A DNA stretch of 64,000 bases from Flagellimonas meishanensis. GTDB taxonomy: Bacteria > Bacteroidota > Bacteroidia > Flavobacteriales > Flavobacteriaceae. Below are positions 44,582 to 53,766 of this stretch, one piece after another (the first letter of the stretch is position 1; the number at the start of each line of letters is the position of its first letter). The translations under genes and the position numbers were made by a program. The stretch lies in NCBI RefSeq assembly GCF_019880545.1, contig NZ_JAINVW010000002.1:214853-278852 (forward strand), written 5' to 3'. The notes under the pieces were generated by a model. The model searched no databases. It was not told the origin of the DNA and saw nothing but the letters and a program-made list of their open reading frames with translations.

Positions 44582-44972
44582 ATCCAATATCTCTTAAGAT
44601 ATATTTCGATTACCGAAAGTTAATATCAAAAATGGGGCACCCTATCTTGAAAAATTATGGTTACTGAAAAGTTCAGCCCCAATTGTTTTGAATAGATTAA
44701 TGAAAGATCTAACAAAGAACAGAGATTGCTGTGCGTATATATTATCTTCATTCTTGGGCGAATAAGGATAGGATTGTATGTTTCAATTAATGGAGGCCAA
44801 GGATGAGGGTTTGAGTGCTATTTGGACCAATAAATGAAAAGAACTGTCAATTTTGACATCTTCCCAATTGACTAATGATATAGCCAGATGTTATGAATAA
44901 AAAATAATGGTGATACAACCACAGAAACAAACTCGCAGGAGAATCTAATCAAAAATCAAATACTTAAAAATA
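44582..44972. other. intergenic region with no recognisable gene
   Basis: About 390 bp, AT-rich, with stops in all frames. No known repeat, tRNA or promoter could be assigned; a weak self-complementary pair GGGGC / GCCCC near 44634-44680 is the only structure noticed. Confidence 0.5.
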
Positions 44973-45007
44973 AAAAAGTCTGTAAACTAGCTATTTACAG
45001 ACTTTTT
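44973..45007 (-). terminator. terminator after tRNA-Lys
   Basis: Perfect 14-bp stem AAAAAGTCTGTAAA / TTTACAGACTTTTT with a 7-nt loop, 23 bp downstream of the tRNA on the minus strand; symmetric and possibly bidirectional. Confidence 0.8.
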
Positions 45008-45030
45008 GAATAATTGTGGAACCTTGAAAG

Positions 45031-45103
45031 TGACCCGACTGGGGCTCGAACCCAGGACCCCAACATTAAAAGTGTTGTGCTCTACCAACTGAGCTATCGA
45101 GTC
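45031..45103 (-). tRNA. tRNA-Lys (TTT)
   Basis: Minus strand, 73 nt with discriminator A. Acceptor GACTCGA / TCGGGTC, D-arm GCTCAGTTGGTAGAGC, anticodon loop CTTTTAA with TTT, T-arm GGGTTCGAGCCCC. CCA is not encoded. Confidence 0.96.
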
Positions 45104-45169
45104 ATGACATTTCTCCAATGCGGGTGCAAATATAAGTCCATTAATTTATTAGACAAACCCAATTAATGA

Positions 45170-45177
45170 TAAATTTG
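45170..45177 (+). promoter_or_regulatory. -7 promoter box for aroK
   Basis: TAAATTTG matches TAnnTTTG and lies 32 bp before the aroK ATG. No clear -33 element. Confidence 0.45.
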
Positions 45178-45209
45178 TGTTTTTTTGAAATCATCCAAAT
45201 AGCAAACAA

Positions 45210-45725
45210 ATGAAGGTAGTTCTGGTCGGATATATGGCAAGTGGCAAGACTTCGGTCGGAAAGTTGTTGGCCCAGGAACTTGATATGGAATTTATTGATC
45301 TCGATGATCATATTGAAAACGAACTCCAAAAACCGGTGAAGGATATTTTTGCTGAAAAGGGGGAAATCCATTTTAGGAGGGTAGAGCACGAAATGCTGCG
45401 CACTGTATTGAATAGGAAAAAGAACATTGTTCTTTCCACTGGAGGAGGCACACCCTGTTATGGAAACAATATGGACCTGATCCTAGAAAAATCCGACCAT
45501 TCCATCTATTTACAGTTGCCAGTGCAGATATTGGTGGACCGCATTAAAAAAGAAATGGAGCACAGGCCCCTGGTTAGCCATCTCAATGTCCAGGACCTAC
45601 CAGAGTTTATCGGAAAGCATCTTTTTGAACGAAGACCGTTCTACATGAAAGCCAAGCATACGGTCCAAGTTGGAAATAAAGATGTACAGACCCTGTTGGA
45701 TGAAATTAAGGACATTTTACTCTAG
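45210..45725 (+). CDS. aroK: shikimate kinase
   Basis: 171 residues, the usual length. Walker A GYMASGKTS (8-16), shikimate-binding FIDLDDHIE (Asp) and EIHFRRVEHE (Arg), the GGG motif STGGGTPCY, and lid region HRPLVSH. It phosphorylates shikimate at the 3-OH in chorismate synthesis. It converges with the PRTase gene, overlapping its end by 9 bp. Confidence 0.95.
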   Translation: MKVVLVGYMASGKTSVGKLLAQELDMEFIDLDDHIENELQKPVKDIFAEKGEIHFRRVEHEMLRTVLNRKKNIVLSTGGGTPCYGNNMDLILEKSDHSIYLQLPVQILVDRIKKEMEHRPLVSHLNVQDLPEFIGKHLFERRPFYMKAKHTVQVGNKDVQTLLDEIKDILL

Positions 45726-46214
45726 ATAAACTGCATCATCCTTCGTTTTAAACTCCACTTTGATGTGTTCATTTAGTGATGTGGAAAGCGAAATTCCCTT
45801 ATAATCCGCCTTTATTGGATATTTTTTATGGTTTCTGTTCACCAGAACCGCTGTCCTAAGTTGTTTTATGGGGGTTTTTAGAAAATGGTGTACCCCATAG
45901 ATCAGTGTGGTTCCCGAGTTCAGTACATCATCAATCAACACAATGGACCTGTTCCTGTAATCTTCCTCTGGAATCGATGCACTTACCCCACTTTTCAAAG
46001 GATTTTGTTTGTCCATTTCAATTTTGCAAAAAGTGATATCGGCATCCGTGATCTTTTCAAGCATTTTGGCCACTTTCTTAGCAAACAGTACACCCCCTCC
46101 GGCTATACCGGCCACGATGATTTCTTTCTCGTTCACGTTCACCTCATATATTTGGTACGCAATGCGCTTAATAATGTGCTGTATTTGCTCGTGGGTAAGA
46201 ATGCGGTTCGTCAT
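45717..46214 (-). CDS. PyrR-like phosphoribosyltransferase
   Basis: 165 residues from ATG 46214 (an upstream in-frame ATG adds 7 residues). The type I PRTase PRPP loop is VLIDDVLNSGTTLIYGV; the VAGIAGGGVLFAKKVA segment is also conserved. Annotated relatives are called PyrR or simply phosphoribosyltransferase; the true base (uracil, hypoxanthine or other) is not clear, and without a pyrimidine operon nearby a regulatory PyrR role is not supported. Tail-to-tail overlap with aroK. Confidence 0.85.
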   Translation of the reverse strand: MTNRILTHEQIQHIIKRIAYQIYEVNVNEKEIIVAGIAGGGVLFAKKVAKMLEKITDADITFCKIEMDKQNPLKSGVSASIPEEDYRNRSIVLIDDVLNSGTTLIYGVHHFLKTPIKQLRTAVLVNRNHKKYPIKADYKGISLSTSLNEHIKVEFKTKDDAVYLE

Positions 46215-46249
46215 GACGGATTTTAATATTTCCAAAGATATAAAACAGA

Positions 46250-46621
46250 TTAGTCCGATTCGTCCAAATAATCGTTTATGTCCCTTCGCTCCTTTTTTGT
46301 GGGACGGCCCAGCCCTTTTTTTCTGTACAGTGTTTTGGTATGTTGTAGCAACTCCTTGTGATCAAAGGCCTCCTTGGGTGTTGTATCCTTTCGGTAAATA
46401 TCCACCAATTTTGGTCCCACCCTGCTTTTTGGAATATCTAGCACAGTGAGCTGGTAATCGATTTGGTCCTTTCTCAGTACTATTTCATCCGTTGGGTAAA
46501 CCTCACGGGATGGCTTGGCAATGGCACCGTTTATCCGCACATGACCTTTTTTTACGGCTTGCGCAGCAACGTTTCGCGTTTTGTAGTATCTAATACACCA
46601 AAGGAACTTATCAATGCGCAT
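46250..46621 (-). CDS. S4-domain RNA-binding protein (HslR/Hsp15-like)
   Basis: 123 residues beginning MRIDKFLWCIRYYKTRNVAAQAVKKGHVRINGAIAKPSREV, the S4 RNA-binding fold of Hsp15. A basic C-terminal tail (KKGLGRPTKKERRDINDYLDESD) follows. E. coli Hsp15 binds stalled 50S subunits carrying peptidyl-tRNA and helps rescue them; the same role is inferred. It lies upstream of the PRTase with a 35-bp gap, on the same strand. Confidence 0.9.
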   Translation of the reverse strand: MRIDKFLWCIRYYKTRNVAAQAVKKGHVRINGAIAKPSREVYPTDEIVLRKDQIDYQLTVLDIPKSRVGPKLVDIYRKDTTPKEAFDHKELLQHTKTLYRKKGLGRPTKKERRDINDYLDESD

Positions 46622-46698
46622 GAACTCTGTAAATGTTTGTTAATCCAAGAACAAAAATAACGGAAAATTGTATCTTGCGCAGCTAAACAATATAGCTG

Positions 46699-47667
46699 AT
46701 GAAGTACGGGAAATTGGCCCTTTTGGCATTCACCGCTTTTATTTTCTCTTGCAATAACGACGATAACGGACCAGATGTGATATCCGTGCCACCGCGTTTG
46801 CTTGCCGAGGTGGCGCCCGAAAATGATGAAGAGATCCGGGAGTTTTTGGAGACCCATTTCTATAACTATGAGGAATTCCAATCGCCACCGGCCGACTTCG
46901 ATTTTAGGATAAAAATTGATACCATTGCTGGGGCAAATGCGGATAAGACCCCCTTGATGGACTTTGTTGGAAGTACCGAGATAAAAGTCTCATCATTTGA
47001 ATTTGGACGTTTGTCTGAAGAGGAAAATGATGTGCCGCATACCATATACTATTTGGAAGCCAGACAAGGTGTTGGCCCAGCTCCAACGGTAGCCGATTCC
47101 GTTTTTGTCAGATACGAAGGAAAGACCTTGGATGGTAACTCCTTCGATGCGTCATTGAATAACCCGGTATGGTTCGATTTGGCCCGAATACAAGACCTAA
47201 CCCAAGGTTTTCGCGGATTCGCGGAGGGTGTACCCTTCTTTAAAACTGGTGGGCTTATAACTGATAATGGGGATGGTACAGTCTCCGTAGAAGGCTATGG
47301 GGTGGGATTGATCATTTTTCCCTCAGGTTTGGGGCGATTTGATTTTTTATCTAACGATATACCACAATATAGCCCATTGATGTTTATTGTAGACTTGTTT
47401 ACCTACAATCCCACTGACCATGACAATGATGGTATTCCTTCCATCCAAGAAGATGTAAACGGGAATGGCTTCCTATATGATGACAACACGGACTTGGACA
47501 CCGAGTCTTCGGGTGCGAGGTTTGCAAACTTCCAAGATGCCGATGATGATGGCGATGGTGTTTCCACCAGAAATGAGATTACCGATGATCAAGGAAATAT
47601 AATATTCCCTTATCCTGATGCCGATAATGATGGCACTCCGGATTATTTAGATCCCGATACAAATTGA
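46699..47667 (+). CDS. FKBP-type peptidylprolyl isomerase lipoprotein with C-terminal acidic repeats
   Basis: 322 residues. Lipobox FIFSC gives an acylated N-terminus. An FKBP-like domain spans about 100-225 (DSVFVRYEGKTLDGNSFDASLNNP ... GGLITDNGDG), with some active-site aromatic residues unclear. The last ~90 residues hold calcium-binding type repeats similar to thrombospondin type 3: DHDNDGIPSIQEDVNGNG, DADDDGDGVSTRNEI, DADNDGTPDYLDPD. In gliding flavobacteria comparable lipoproteins (GldI) are PPIases, but this tail is different, so the name gldI is not used. Confidence 0.88.
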   Translation: MKYGKLALLAFTAFIFSCNNDDNGPDVISVPPRLLAEVAPENDEEIREFLETHFYNYEEFQSPPADFDFRIKIDTIAGANADKTPLMDFVGSTEIKVSSFEFGRLSEEENDVPHTIYYLEARQGVGPAPTVADSVFVRYEGKTLDGNSFDASLNNPVWFDLARIQDLTQGFRGFAEGVPFFKTGGLITDNGDGTVSVEGYGVGLIIFPSGLGRFDFLSNDIPQYSPLMFIVDLFTYNPTDHDNDGIPSIQEDVNGNGFLYDDNTDLDTESSGARFANFQDADDDGDGVSTRNEITDDQGNIIFPYPDADNDGTPDYLDPDTN

Positions 47668-47676
47668 TACAAAACA

Positions 47677-47704
47677 AAAAAGCCCAACTTTAGTTGGGCT
47701 TTTT
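47677..47704. terminator. bidirectional terminator between the FKBP and barrel genes
   Basis: Perfect 12-bp stem AAAAAGCCCAAC / GTTGGGCTTTTT with loop TTTA between convergent genes; A and T tracts serve both directions. Confidence 0.9.
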
Positions 47705-47721
47705 CCTTCCTAAAATTCCTT

Positions 47722-48333
47722 TTATAGTTTCAAGGAAAGGGAGAAGATAACCTGTGATGGTCTCGAGTCCACCCTCCCAGAAATATCAGTGATGTTGTTT
47801 CCGATAAATTCCGCTTCATTTTCAGAGAATCCACGCTCATAGCGGACATCCAGGCCCACCTTTCCAAGATTCACGCCGACACCAGCATTCAATCCGACAG
47901 TAAAATCGCTTTCAACATCCTCGACTTCCAAATCCCCCAAATCATTGCTCAAAGTGTATTGGAACGCAGGTCCGGCAAAAACGTGCAAGGGACCGATAAG
48001 TTTGTATCCCAACAGCACCGGCAAATCCAATTTGGAAACATCGTAGTCCTCAGAACCCCCATTTACATCGTAGCTACTTTTGGTTTTGGTGTAGACCAAT
48101 TCCGGCCTTAAATAGATTTTGGGAAAATCCAGTTTTCCCCAAAAACCAAAATGAAACCCAGCCTTGCCTTCGGCTCCTTCCCTAATGTCCTGTCCGGCGT
48201 CGCCTACGGAACCAATCAGATCGCCGTTCTTGTTATAGCTTAAACCTGCCTTGATACCAAAACCAGAGCCACTTTGGGCCATAGCGGAAAATCCCATTAA
48301 AATGACCGTGGCAATAAGAAATGTTTTTTTCAT
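47722..48333 (-). CDS. outer membrane beta-barrel protein (porin family)
   Basis: 203 residues. A signal peptide (MKKTFLIATVILMGFSAMAQ) and alternating strands with aromatic ends, GFGIKAGLSYNKNGD, KIYLRPELVYTKTKSSYD, LPVLLGYKLIG, LHVFAGPAFQYTLS, GLDVRYERGFSE, and a final VIFSLSLKL, are those of the OMP_b-brl_2 family of small eight-stranded barrels. Function unknown; such proteins are structural or small-solute related. Confidence 0.88.
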   Translation of the reverse strand: MKKTFLIATVILMGFSAMAQSGSGFGIKAGLSYNKNGDLIGSVGDAGQDIREGAEGKAGFHFGFWGKLDFPKIYLRPELVYTKTKSSYDVNGGSEDYDVSKLDLPVLLGYKLIGPLHVFAGPAFQYTLSNDLGDLEVEDVESDFTVGLNAGVGVNLGKVGLDVRYERGFSENEAEFIGNNITDISGRVDSRPSQVIFSLSLKL

Positions 48334-48382
48334 AAGTGTTTCTTTTAAAGATTGAAATAATCAACATTTAGTGATGATGAAA

Positions 48383-49336
48383 CTACTTGCGTTTCAACAC
48401 CCTTAAAACGGCCGCCTCAATGGCTTTATTGTTCAATCCGTATTTATCCATAAGCTGTTCCGGTGTGCCACTTTCTCCGAAGCTGTCCTGCACCGCCACA
48501 AATTCCTGTGGAGACGGGTAGTGGGTGGCAAGCACACGGGCCACGCTTTCACCAAGGCCTCCCAAATAGTTATGTTCCTCGGCGGTGACAACACATCCTG
48601 TTTTTTTAACGGATTTCAAAATGGCCTCATCATCTAAGGGCTTGATGGTATGGATGTTGATGACCTCCACGGAGATTCCCTGATTCTCCAAGTTTTCCGC
48701 GGCCAACAGGGATTGCCAAACCAAGTGACCCGTCGCCAAAAGGGTTACGTCTGTCCCTTCGCTTAGCATCAGGGCCTTTCCTATTTCAAATTTTTGATTT
48801 ACAGGAGTAAAATTGGCCACTTTCGGCCTACCAAAACGAAGATATACAGGACCATGATGTTCCGCAATGGCCAAGGTGGCCGCCTTCGTCTGATTGAAAT
48901 CACATGGATTGATCACCGTCATCCCTGGAAGCATCTTCATTAAGCCAATATCTTCCAAAATTTGGTGCGTGGCACCATCCTCACCCAATGTTAGTCCGGC
49001 ATGTGAAGCACAAATTTTTACATTCTTATCCGAATAGGCAATGGATTGACGTATTTGGTCGTACACCCTACCCGTTGCAAAATTGGCAAAGGTCGATGCA
49101 AATGGGATTTTTCCACCAATGGTCAGTCCGGCGGCTATACCCATCATGTTGGCCTCAGCGATGCCGACTTGAAAAAAGCGGTCTGGGTTTTCCTCGATAA
49201 AAGTTTCAATCTTCAGTGAGCCAACCAAATCGGCACAAAGTGCCACCACATTGGGATTTGTTCTTCCCAACTCTGTCATTCCTGCTCCAAAACCACTTCG
49301 GGTGTCCTGTTTTCCTTGATCTATATATTTTGTCAT
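48383..49336 (-). CDS. transketolase, C-terminal subunit
   Basis: 317 residues holding the pyrimidine-binding and C-terminal domains of transketolase: PNVVALCADLVGSL, the THQILEDIGLMK segment and the C-terminal NYLGGLGESVARVL. Together with the preceding gene it forms the split transketolase common in Bacteroidota, which moves two-carbon units between sugar phosphates in the pentose phosphate pathway using thiamine diphosphate. It starts 18 bp after the N-terminal subunit. Confidence 0.94.
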   Translation of the reverse strand: MTKYIDQGKQDTRSGFGAGMTELGRTNPNVVALCADLVGSLKIETFIEENPDRFFQVGIAEANMMGIAAGLTIGGKIPFASTFANFATGRVYDQIRQSIAYSDKNVKICASHAGLTLGEDGATHQILEDIGLMKMLPGMTVINPCDFNQTKAATLAIAEHHGPVYLRFGRPKVANFTPVNQKFEIGKALMLSEGTDVTLLATGHLVWQSLLAAENLENQGISVEVINIHTIKPLDDEAILKSVKKTGCVVTAEEHNYLGGLGESVARVLATHYPSPQEFVAVQDSFGESGTPEQLMDKYGLNNKAIEAAVLRVLKRK

Positions 49337-49354
49337 TTTTGTATTGCTTCTGGA

Positions 49355-50200
49355 TTAATAATCGCCTAGGGTAACCGGATTCTGCGAAAGTGCTATGTCC
49401 AATTGTTCGTCGTTGGGCGCTTTTCCGTGCCATGCGTGGGTGTGCATCATAAAATCGACCCCATGCCCCATAACCGTGGTCATGACGATGCAGATGGGCT
49501 TGCCCTTTCCGGTTCTTTTTTTCGCTTCGTTCAATCCTGTTATCACTTGGTCCAAATCATTGCCATTTTTGATTTCCAACACATCCCATCCGAATACCCT
49601 GAATTTTTCTGCCACATCGCCCAGTGGCAACACTTCTTCCGTGGCTCCATCAATCTGCTGTCCGTTGCGGTCGATGGTTGCGATCAAATTGTCCACTTTG
49701 TTGCCCGCGGCAAACATAATGGCCTCCCAATTTTGGCCTTCCTGCAGCTCACCGTCACCATGTAGGCTGAAGACGAGATGGTCATCCCCATTAAGTTTTT
49801 TTGCAAGTGCCGCTCCTATGGCCACGGACATTCCCTGTCCTAGGGAACCTGAGGCCACGCGTACACCGGGAAGCCCCTCATGCGTTGTTGGGTGCCCTTG
49901 TAGGCGGGAGTTTATCAACCGGAAGGTATTCAATTCTTCAATGGGAAAATAGCCTTTTCGGGCGAGCACGCTATAAAAAACGGGAGAAATATGTCCATTG
50001 GAAAGAAAGAACAGATCTTCACCTTTCCCGTCCATATCAAATCCTTCCTTTAAGTCCATTATTTCATTGTACAGTGCTACAAAAAACTCCGTGCACCCCA
50101 AAGAACCTCCCGGGTGACCAGAATTTACCTTATGGACCATCCGAAGGATATCCCTACGCACCTGGATCACCAGATCCTGTAAATTTTGATTGTTTGGCAT
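49355..50200 (-). CDS. transketolase, N-terminal (thiamine diphosphate-binding) subunit
   Basis: 281 residues from ATG 50200; longer in-frame starts add residues unlike the family. It contains HPGGSLGCTEFFVALY, GHISPVFYSVLARKG, GSLGQGMSVAIGAALA and the ThDP-Mg motif GDGELQEGQNWEA. It complements the downstream C-terminal subunit. It has a minus-strand promoter with TACTTTTG at 50220-50227. Confidence 0.94.
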   Translation of the reverse strand: MPNNQNLQDLVIQVRRDILRMVHKVNSGHPGGSLGCTEFFVALYNEIMDLKEGFDMDGKGEDLFFLSNGHISPVFYSVLARKGYFPIEELNTFRLINSRLQGHPTTHEGLPGVRVASGSLGQGMSVAIGAALAKKLNGDDHLVFSLHGDGELQEGQNWEAIMFAAGNKVDNLIATIDRNGQQIDGATEEVLPLGDVAEKFRVFGWDVLEIKNGNDLDQVITGLNEAKKRTGKGKPICIVMTTVMGHGVDFMMHTHAWHGKAPNDEQLDIALSQNPVTLGDY

Positions 50201-50219
50201 CGTATTTATTTTAGAATAC

Positions 50220-50251
50220 CAAAAGTAACGGCATTCCTTCGGCTGAGCAAA
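50220..50251 (-). promoter_or_regulatory. promoter for the transketolase genes
   Basis: Minus-strand TACTTTTG (50220-50227) matches TAnnTTTG, with TTTG (50248-50251) 20 bp upstream. The ATG is 20 bp downstream of the box. Confidence 0.6.
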
Positions 50252-50309
50252 CACTTATGGATTATTTTACCGTTGGTCTGATGGACCAAACTTTATTTTT
50301 TTGTTAAGG

Positions 50310-50337
50310 TTTGGTGGAAAGGAGTTGGTTATATTTG
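50310..50337 (+). promoter_or_regulatory. promoter for tgt-lptF/G
   Basis: TATATTTG (50330-50337) with TTTG at 50310-50313, 16 bp upstream. It places the transcript start only about 13-15 bp before the TTG start codon of tgt. Confidence 0.6.
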
Positions 50338-50356
50338 CGGCCTAAACCAGATATCT

Positions 50357-51487
50357 TTGAAGTTTACCCTGGAACAAAAGGATGCGTTGAGCAAGGCCCG
50401 CGCCGGAACGCTGACCACAGATCATGGTACCATAAAGACTCCCATTTTTATGCCTGTGGGCACTGTTGCTTCCGTAAAAGGAGTGCACCAAAGAGAACTG
50501 CGCGATGAAATCGACCCTGATGTGATCTTGGGAAACACCTACCATTTGTATCTGCGTCCGGGCACCGGTATTTTGGAAGAGGCAGGCGGTTTGCACAAGT
50601 TCATGGGCTGGAATCGGAATATTCTCACCGATAGCGGGGGATATCAGGTCTACTCCTTATCGAACAATAGAAAAATAAAGGAAGAAGGGGTTAAGTTTAA
50701 ATCCCATATTGATGGCTCCAACCATGTTTTCACTCCAGAGAACGTAATGGAAATACAGCGGGTCATCGGTGCGGATATCATTATGGCCTTTGATGAGTGC
50801 ACCCCATATCCCTGTGATTATGATTACGCCAAACGTTCCATGCATTTAACCCATCGCTGGCTGGACCGATGCATTGCCCACTTGGACAAGCTTCCATATA
50901 AATATGGATATTCCCAGAGCTTTTTTCCCATTGTACAGGGCTCTACCTACAAGGACCTGAGGAAACAATCCGCCGAGTACATAGCTTCAGTAGGGGCTGA
51001 GGGAAATGCCATTGGCGGGCTTTCAGTTGGTGAACCTGCCGAGGAGATGTATGAGATGGCTGAGTTGGTCTGCGACATTCTACCCGAAGATAAACCAAGA
51101 TACCTTATGGGAGTGGGCACGCCCATCAATATACTTGAAAACATTGCCTTGGGTGTGGATATGTTTGACTGTGTAATGCCCACACGAAATGCCCGAAACG
51201 GGATGCTGTTCACGGCCCACGGGACCATCAACATCAAAAACAAAAAATGGGAGGCTGATTTTTCACCCATCGATGAGATGGGGATCACTTTTGTGGACAC
51301 GGAGTACACCAAGGCATATTTACGACATTTGTTTGCCGCAAACGAATATTTGGGCAAGCAAATAGCTACCATACACAATCTTGGATTTTATTTGTGGTTG
51401 GTGCGAACCGCCAGAGAACGTATTTTAGCGGGGGACTTTTTGGATTGGAAAAACAAAATGGTTCAACAAATGGACAAAAGATTATAA
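50357..51487 (+). CDS. tgt: queuine tRNA-guanine transglycosylase (TTG start)
   Basis: 376 residues. It exchanges guanine-34 of GUN anticodons for preQ1 in queuosine synthesis. Active-site parts: DSGGYQVYSL, IIMAFDECTPYP (nucleophilic Asp region), DCVMPTRNARNG. The start is TTG 50357: the family N-terminus MKFTLEQKDA begins there and no ATG occurs upstream or before residue ~32. The zinc site of most bacterial enzymes (CxCxxC...H) is missing; the stretch reads FSPIDEMGITFVDTEYTKAYLRHLF. It overlaps the next ATG by one base. Confidence 0.93.
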   Translation: MKFTLEQKDALSKARAGTLTTDHGTIKTPIFMPVGTVASVKGVHQRELRDEIDPDVILGNTYHLYLRPGTGILEEAGGLHKFMGWNRNILTDSGGYQVYSLSNNRKIKEEGVKFKSHIDGSNHVFTPENVMEIQRVIGADIIMAFDECTPYPCDYDYAKRSMHLTHRWLDRCIAHLDKLPYKYGYSQSFFPIVQGSTYKDLRKQSAEYIASVGAEGNAIGGLSVGEPAEEMYEMAELVCDILPEDKPRYLMGVGTPINILENIALGVDMFDCVMPTRNARNGMLFTAHGTINIKNKKWEADFSPIDEMGITFVDTEYTKAYLRHLFAANEYLGKQIATIHNLGFYLWLVRTARERILAGDFLDWKNKMVQQMDKRL

Positions 51488-52569
51488 TGTTTACCATTCT
51501 TGATAGATATATCTTAAAACGTTATCTGATCACGTTCCTGGGAATGTTGATGCTTTTCGTGCCCATTGGTATAATGGCCAACCTAGCGGAAAAAGTGGGC
51601 AAGATCATTGATAATGAGGCACCCTTATCCGAAGTCATCGTTTTCTACGGTAATTTCACCTTGGTGATAGGAAATCTATTGTTGCCTATTTTCCTGTTCT
51701 TGTCAATCATCTTCTTTACCTCCAAATTGGCGAGCAACACCGAGATCATTGCCATATTGAGTTCCGGGGTTTCCTATTGGCGCTTTCTGAGGCCCTATTT
51801 TGTGGGGGCCACTTTAGTGGCCATTCTCATTTTTATGATGGGGATGTTCATTGTGCCATATGCCAGTATTGGTTTTAATGAGTTCGAGTACAAATATTTT
51901 AAACGGGGAAGGCAAGATCGGGTCACCGACAATATCTTCACCCAATTGAATGAGACCGATTATATCTACGTGAGTAGTTTTGACCCCAACAGGAAGATTG
52001 GGTATAATTTTACCTTCGAGCATTTCAATCCAGACAGGCAGCTCGAGTACAAAATTTCATCTTCCAATATCAGGTGGGTAGAAAAGGACAGTGTTTATAG
52101 GCTCACCAATTATGCCAAGAGAAAACTCCGCGATGGGGTGGAAATGATCGAGACCAAACGCCACCTGGATACCCTCTTCACATTCGAAATAGACGACCTT
52201 ACCCCAGTTTCCTACGTTGCAGAAACCAAAAACCTGTTTGAGTTGAACAGTTTTATCGAGGATCAAAAACGCAAAGGGGCATCCAACATCAACACCTATA
52301 TATTGGTGAAATACAAGAGATGGGCCTTGCCCATTGCCGCATTTATTTTGACCATTATAGCAGTGGCCGTATCGTCGGTCAAAAGACGGGGCGGCATGGG
52401 CCTCAATCTGGCCTTTGGTATAGGTATGGCCTTTATTTACATATTTTTCGACAAGGTATTTGGCACCTTGGCGGAACAATCTGGATTTTCCCCGCTGTTG
52501 GCCGTACTGATACCGAATGTCATTTTTGGTGCATTTGCTGTCTATATGTTGATGAAGGCCAAGCGATAA
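51487..52569 (+). CDS. LptF/LptG family permease (YjgP/YjgQ)
   Basis: 360 residues from ATG 51487, overlapping the tgt stop by one base. Three N-terminal helices (about 15-35, 55-80, 98-120), a periplasmic beta-jellyroll region (about 140-265) and three C-terminal helices (about 275-355) are the LptF/LptG fold. It extracts lipopolysaccharide from the inner membrane with LptB. Which of F or G this is cannot be decided. Flavobacteria often place it after tgt. Confidence 0.93.
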   Translation: MFTILDRYILKRYLITFLGMLMLFVPIGIMANLAEKVGKIIDNEAPLSEVIVFYGNFTLVIGNLLLPIFLFLSIIFFTSKLASNTEIIAILSSGVSYWRFLRPYFVGATLVAILIFMMGMFIVPYASIGFNEFEYKYFKRGRQDRVTDNIFTQLNETDYIYVSSFDPNRKIGYNFTFEHFNPDRQLEYKISSSNIRWVEKDSVYRLTNYAKRKLRDGVEMIETKRHLDTLFTFEIDDLTPVSYVAETKNLFELNSFIEDQKRKGASNINTYILVKYKRWALPIAAFILTIIAVAVSSVKRRGGMGLNLAFGIGMAFIYIFFDKVFGTLAEQSGFSPLLAVLIPNVIFGAFAVYMLMKAKR

Positions 52570-52582
52570 ATGCCCTTTTCAT

Positions 52583-52616
52583 TTTGAAGCCGTATTCTTT
52601 TAAAGTTATATATTTG
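52583..52616 (+). promoter_or_regulatory. promoter for accA
   Basis: TATATTTG (52609-52616) with TTTG at 52583-52586, 22 bp upstream; accA ATG is 29 bp downstream of the box. Confidence 0.6.
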
Positions 52617-52645
52617 TCTCCATTATTTTTTAGAAAATCACTTCA

Positions 52646-53599
52646 ATGGAGTATCTAGATTTTGAACTTCCCATAAAAGAATTGGAAGACCAACTGCAAA
52701 AGTGCATGGTGATAGGGGAGGAGAGTGATGTGGATGTGACGGAGACCTGCCAGCAAATCGAAAAGAAACTGGAGGAAACCCGAAAAGATATTTACAAAAA
52801 CCTGACCGCATGGCAGCGCGTACAGCTGTCCAGGCATCCAAACAGGCCCTATACAATGGACTATATCAGGGCTATTTGTGGGGACACTTTTTTGGAACTA
52901 CACGGGGATAGAAACGTCCGCGATGACAAGGCCATGGTGGGTGGACTTGGCAAAATAGGTGACCAAAGCTATATGTTCATCGGGCAGCAAAAAGGCTACA
53001 ATACCAAGACCAGACAATTTAGAAACTTCGGAATGGCAAATCCCGAGGGATACAGAAAAGCCTTACGCTTAATGAAATCTGCAGAAAAATTCGGAATTCC
53101 TGTGGTATGCTTGATTGACACCCCTGGAGCCTATCCAGGTATAGAAGCGGAAGAAAGAGGGCAAGGGGAAGCAATTGCGCGTAATATTTTGGAGATGACC
53201 CGGCTAAAGGTGCCCATTATCGTGGTGATCATTGGCGAGGGAGCCTCAGGAGGTGCACTGGGAATCGGAGTGGGTGATAGGGTATTGATGTTGGAGAACA
53301 CTTGGTATTCGGTTATCTCACCAGAATCTTGTTCCTCCATTTTATGGAGAAGCTGGGAGTTCAAGGAACAGGCTGCAGAAGCACTAAAACTGACCGCCAA
53401 GGACATGAAAAAACAGAAGTTGGTGGATGAAATTGTTCGCGAGCCCTTGGGAGGGGCACATACCAACAGAGAAAAAACCTTTGAGATTGTAAAAAACAAA
53501 ATTTCGTCCACGTACGAAGAGCTTAAAAAGTTATCACCAAAAGATTTGGTGAACTCCCGAATGGAAAAATATGCCGGAATGGGGGTTTTCCATGGGTAA
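52646..53599 (+). CDS. accA: acetyl-CoA carboxylase carboxyltransferase subunit alpha
   Basis: 317 residues, the AccA length. A helical N-terminus precedes the crotonase-like core with [52 protein letters not shown] and the oxyanion loop [15 protein letters not shown]. With AccD it moves carboxyl from biotin to acetyl-CoA, starting fatty acid synthesis. It has its own promoter and stands between lptF/G and dnaB on the plus strand. Confidence 0.96.
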   Translation: MEYLDFELPIKELEDQLQKCMVIGEESDVDVTETCQQIEKKLEETRKDIYKNLTAWQRVQLSRHPNRPYTMDYIRAICGDTFLELHGDRNVRDDKAMVGGLGKIGDQSYMFIGQQKGYNTKTRQFRNFGMANPEGYRKALRLMKSAEKFGIPVVCLIDTPGAYPGIEAEERGQGEAIARNILEMTRLKVPIIVVIIGEGASGGALGIGVGDRVLMLENTWYSVISPESCSSILWRSWEFKEQAAEALKLTAKDMKKQKLVDEIVREPLGGAHTNREKTFEIVKNKISSTYEELKKLSPKDLVNSRMEKYAGMGVFHG

Positions 53600-53766
53600 T
53601 TCCTGTTTTTCAGCGGGTCACTTTTTTTATTAGGTTTTATCCTCAATTTTTTTTATGTTATTAACAGGAATTGGAAGTTATCCACATTCATTTTGTTGAA
53701 TTCCTGTGGATATCGCACCTTGTCAAATTAAAGTTAACTTAAGGTTAATTAGCTACTTTCGCAGTT

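Noticed and set aside
49395..49952. 185-residue plus-strand frame opposite the transketolase N-terminal subunit
   Set aside because: Shadow of a strongly conserved gene; Pro/Ser/Cys-rich with no fold signature.
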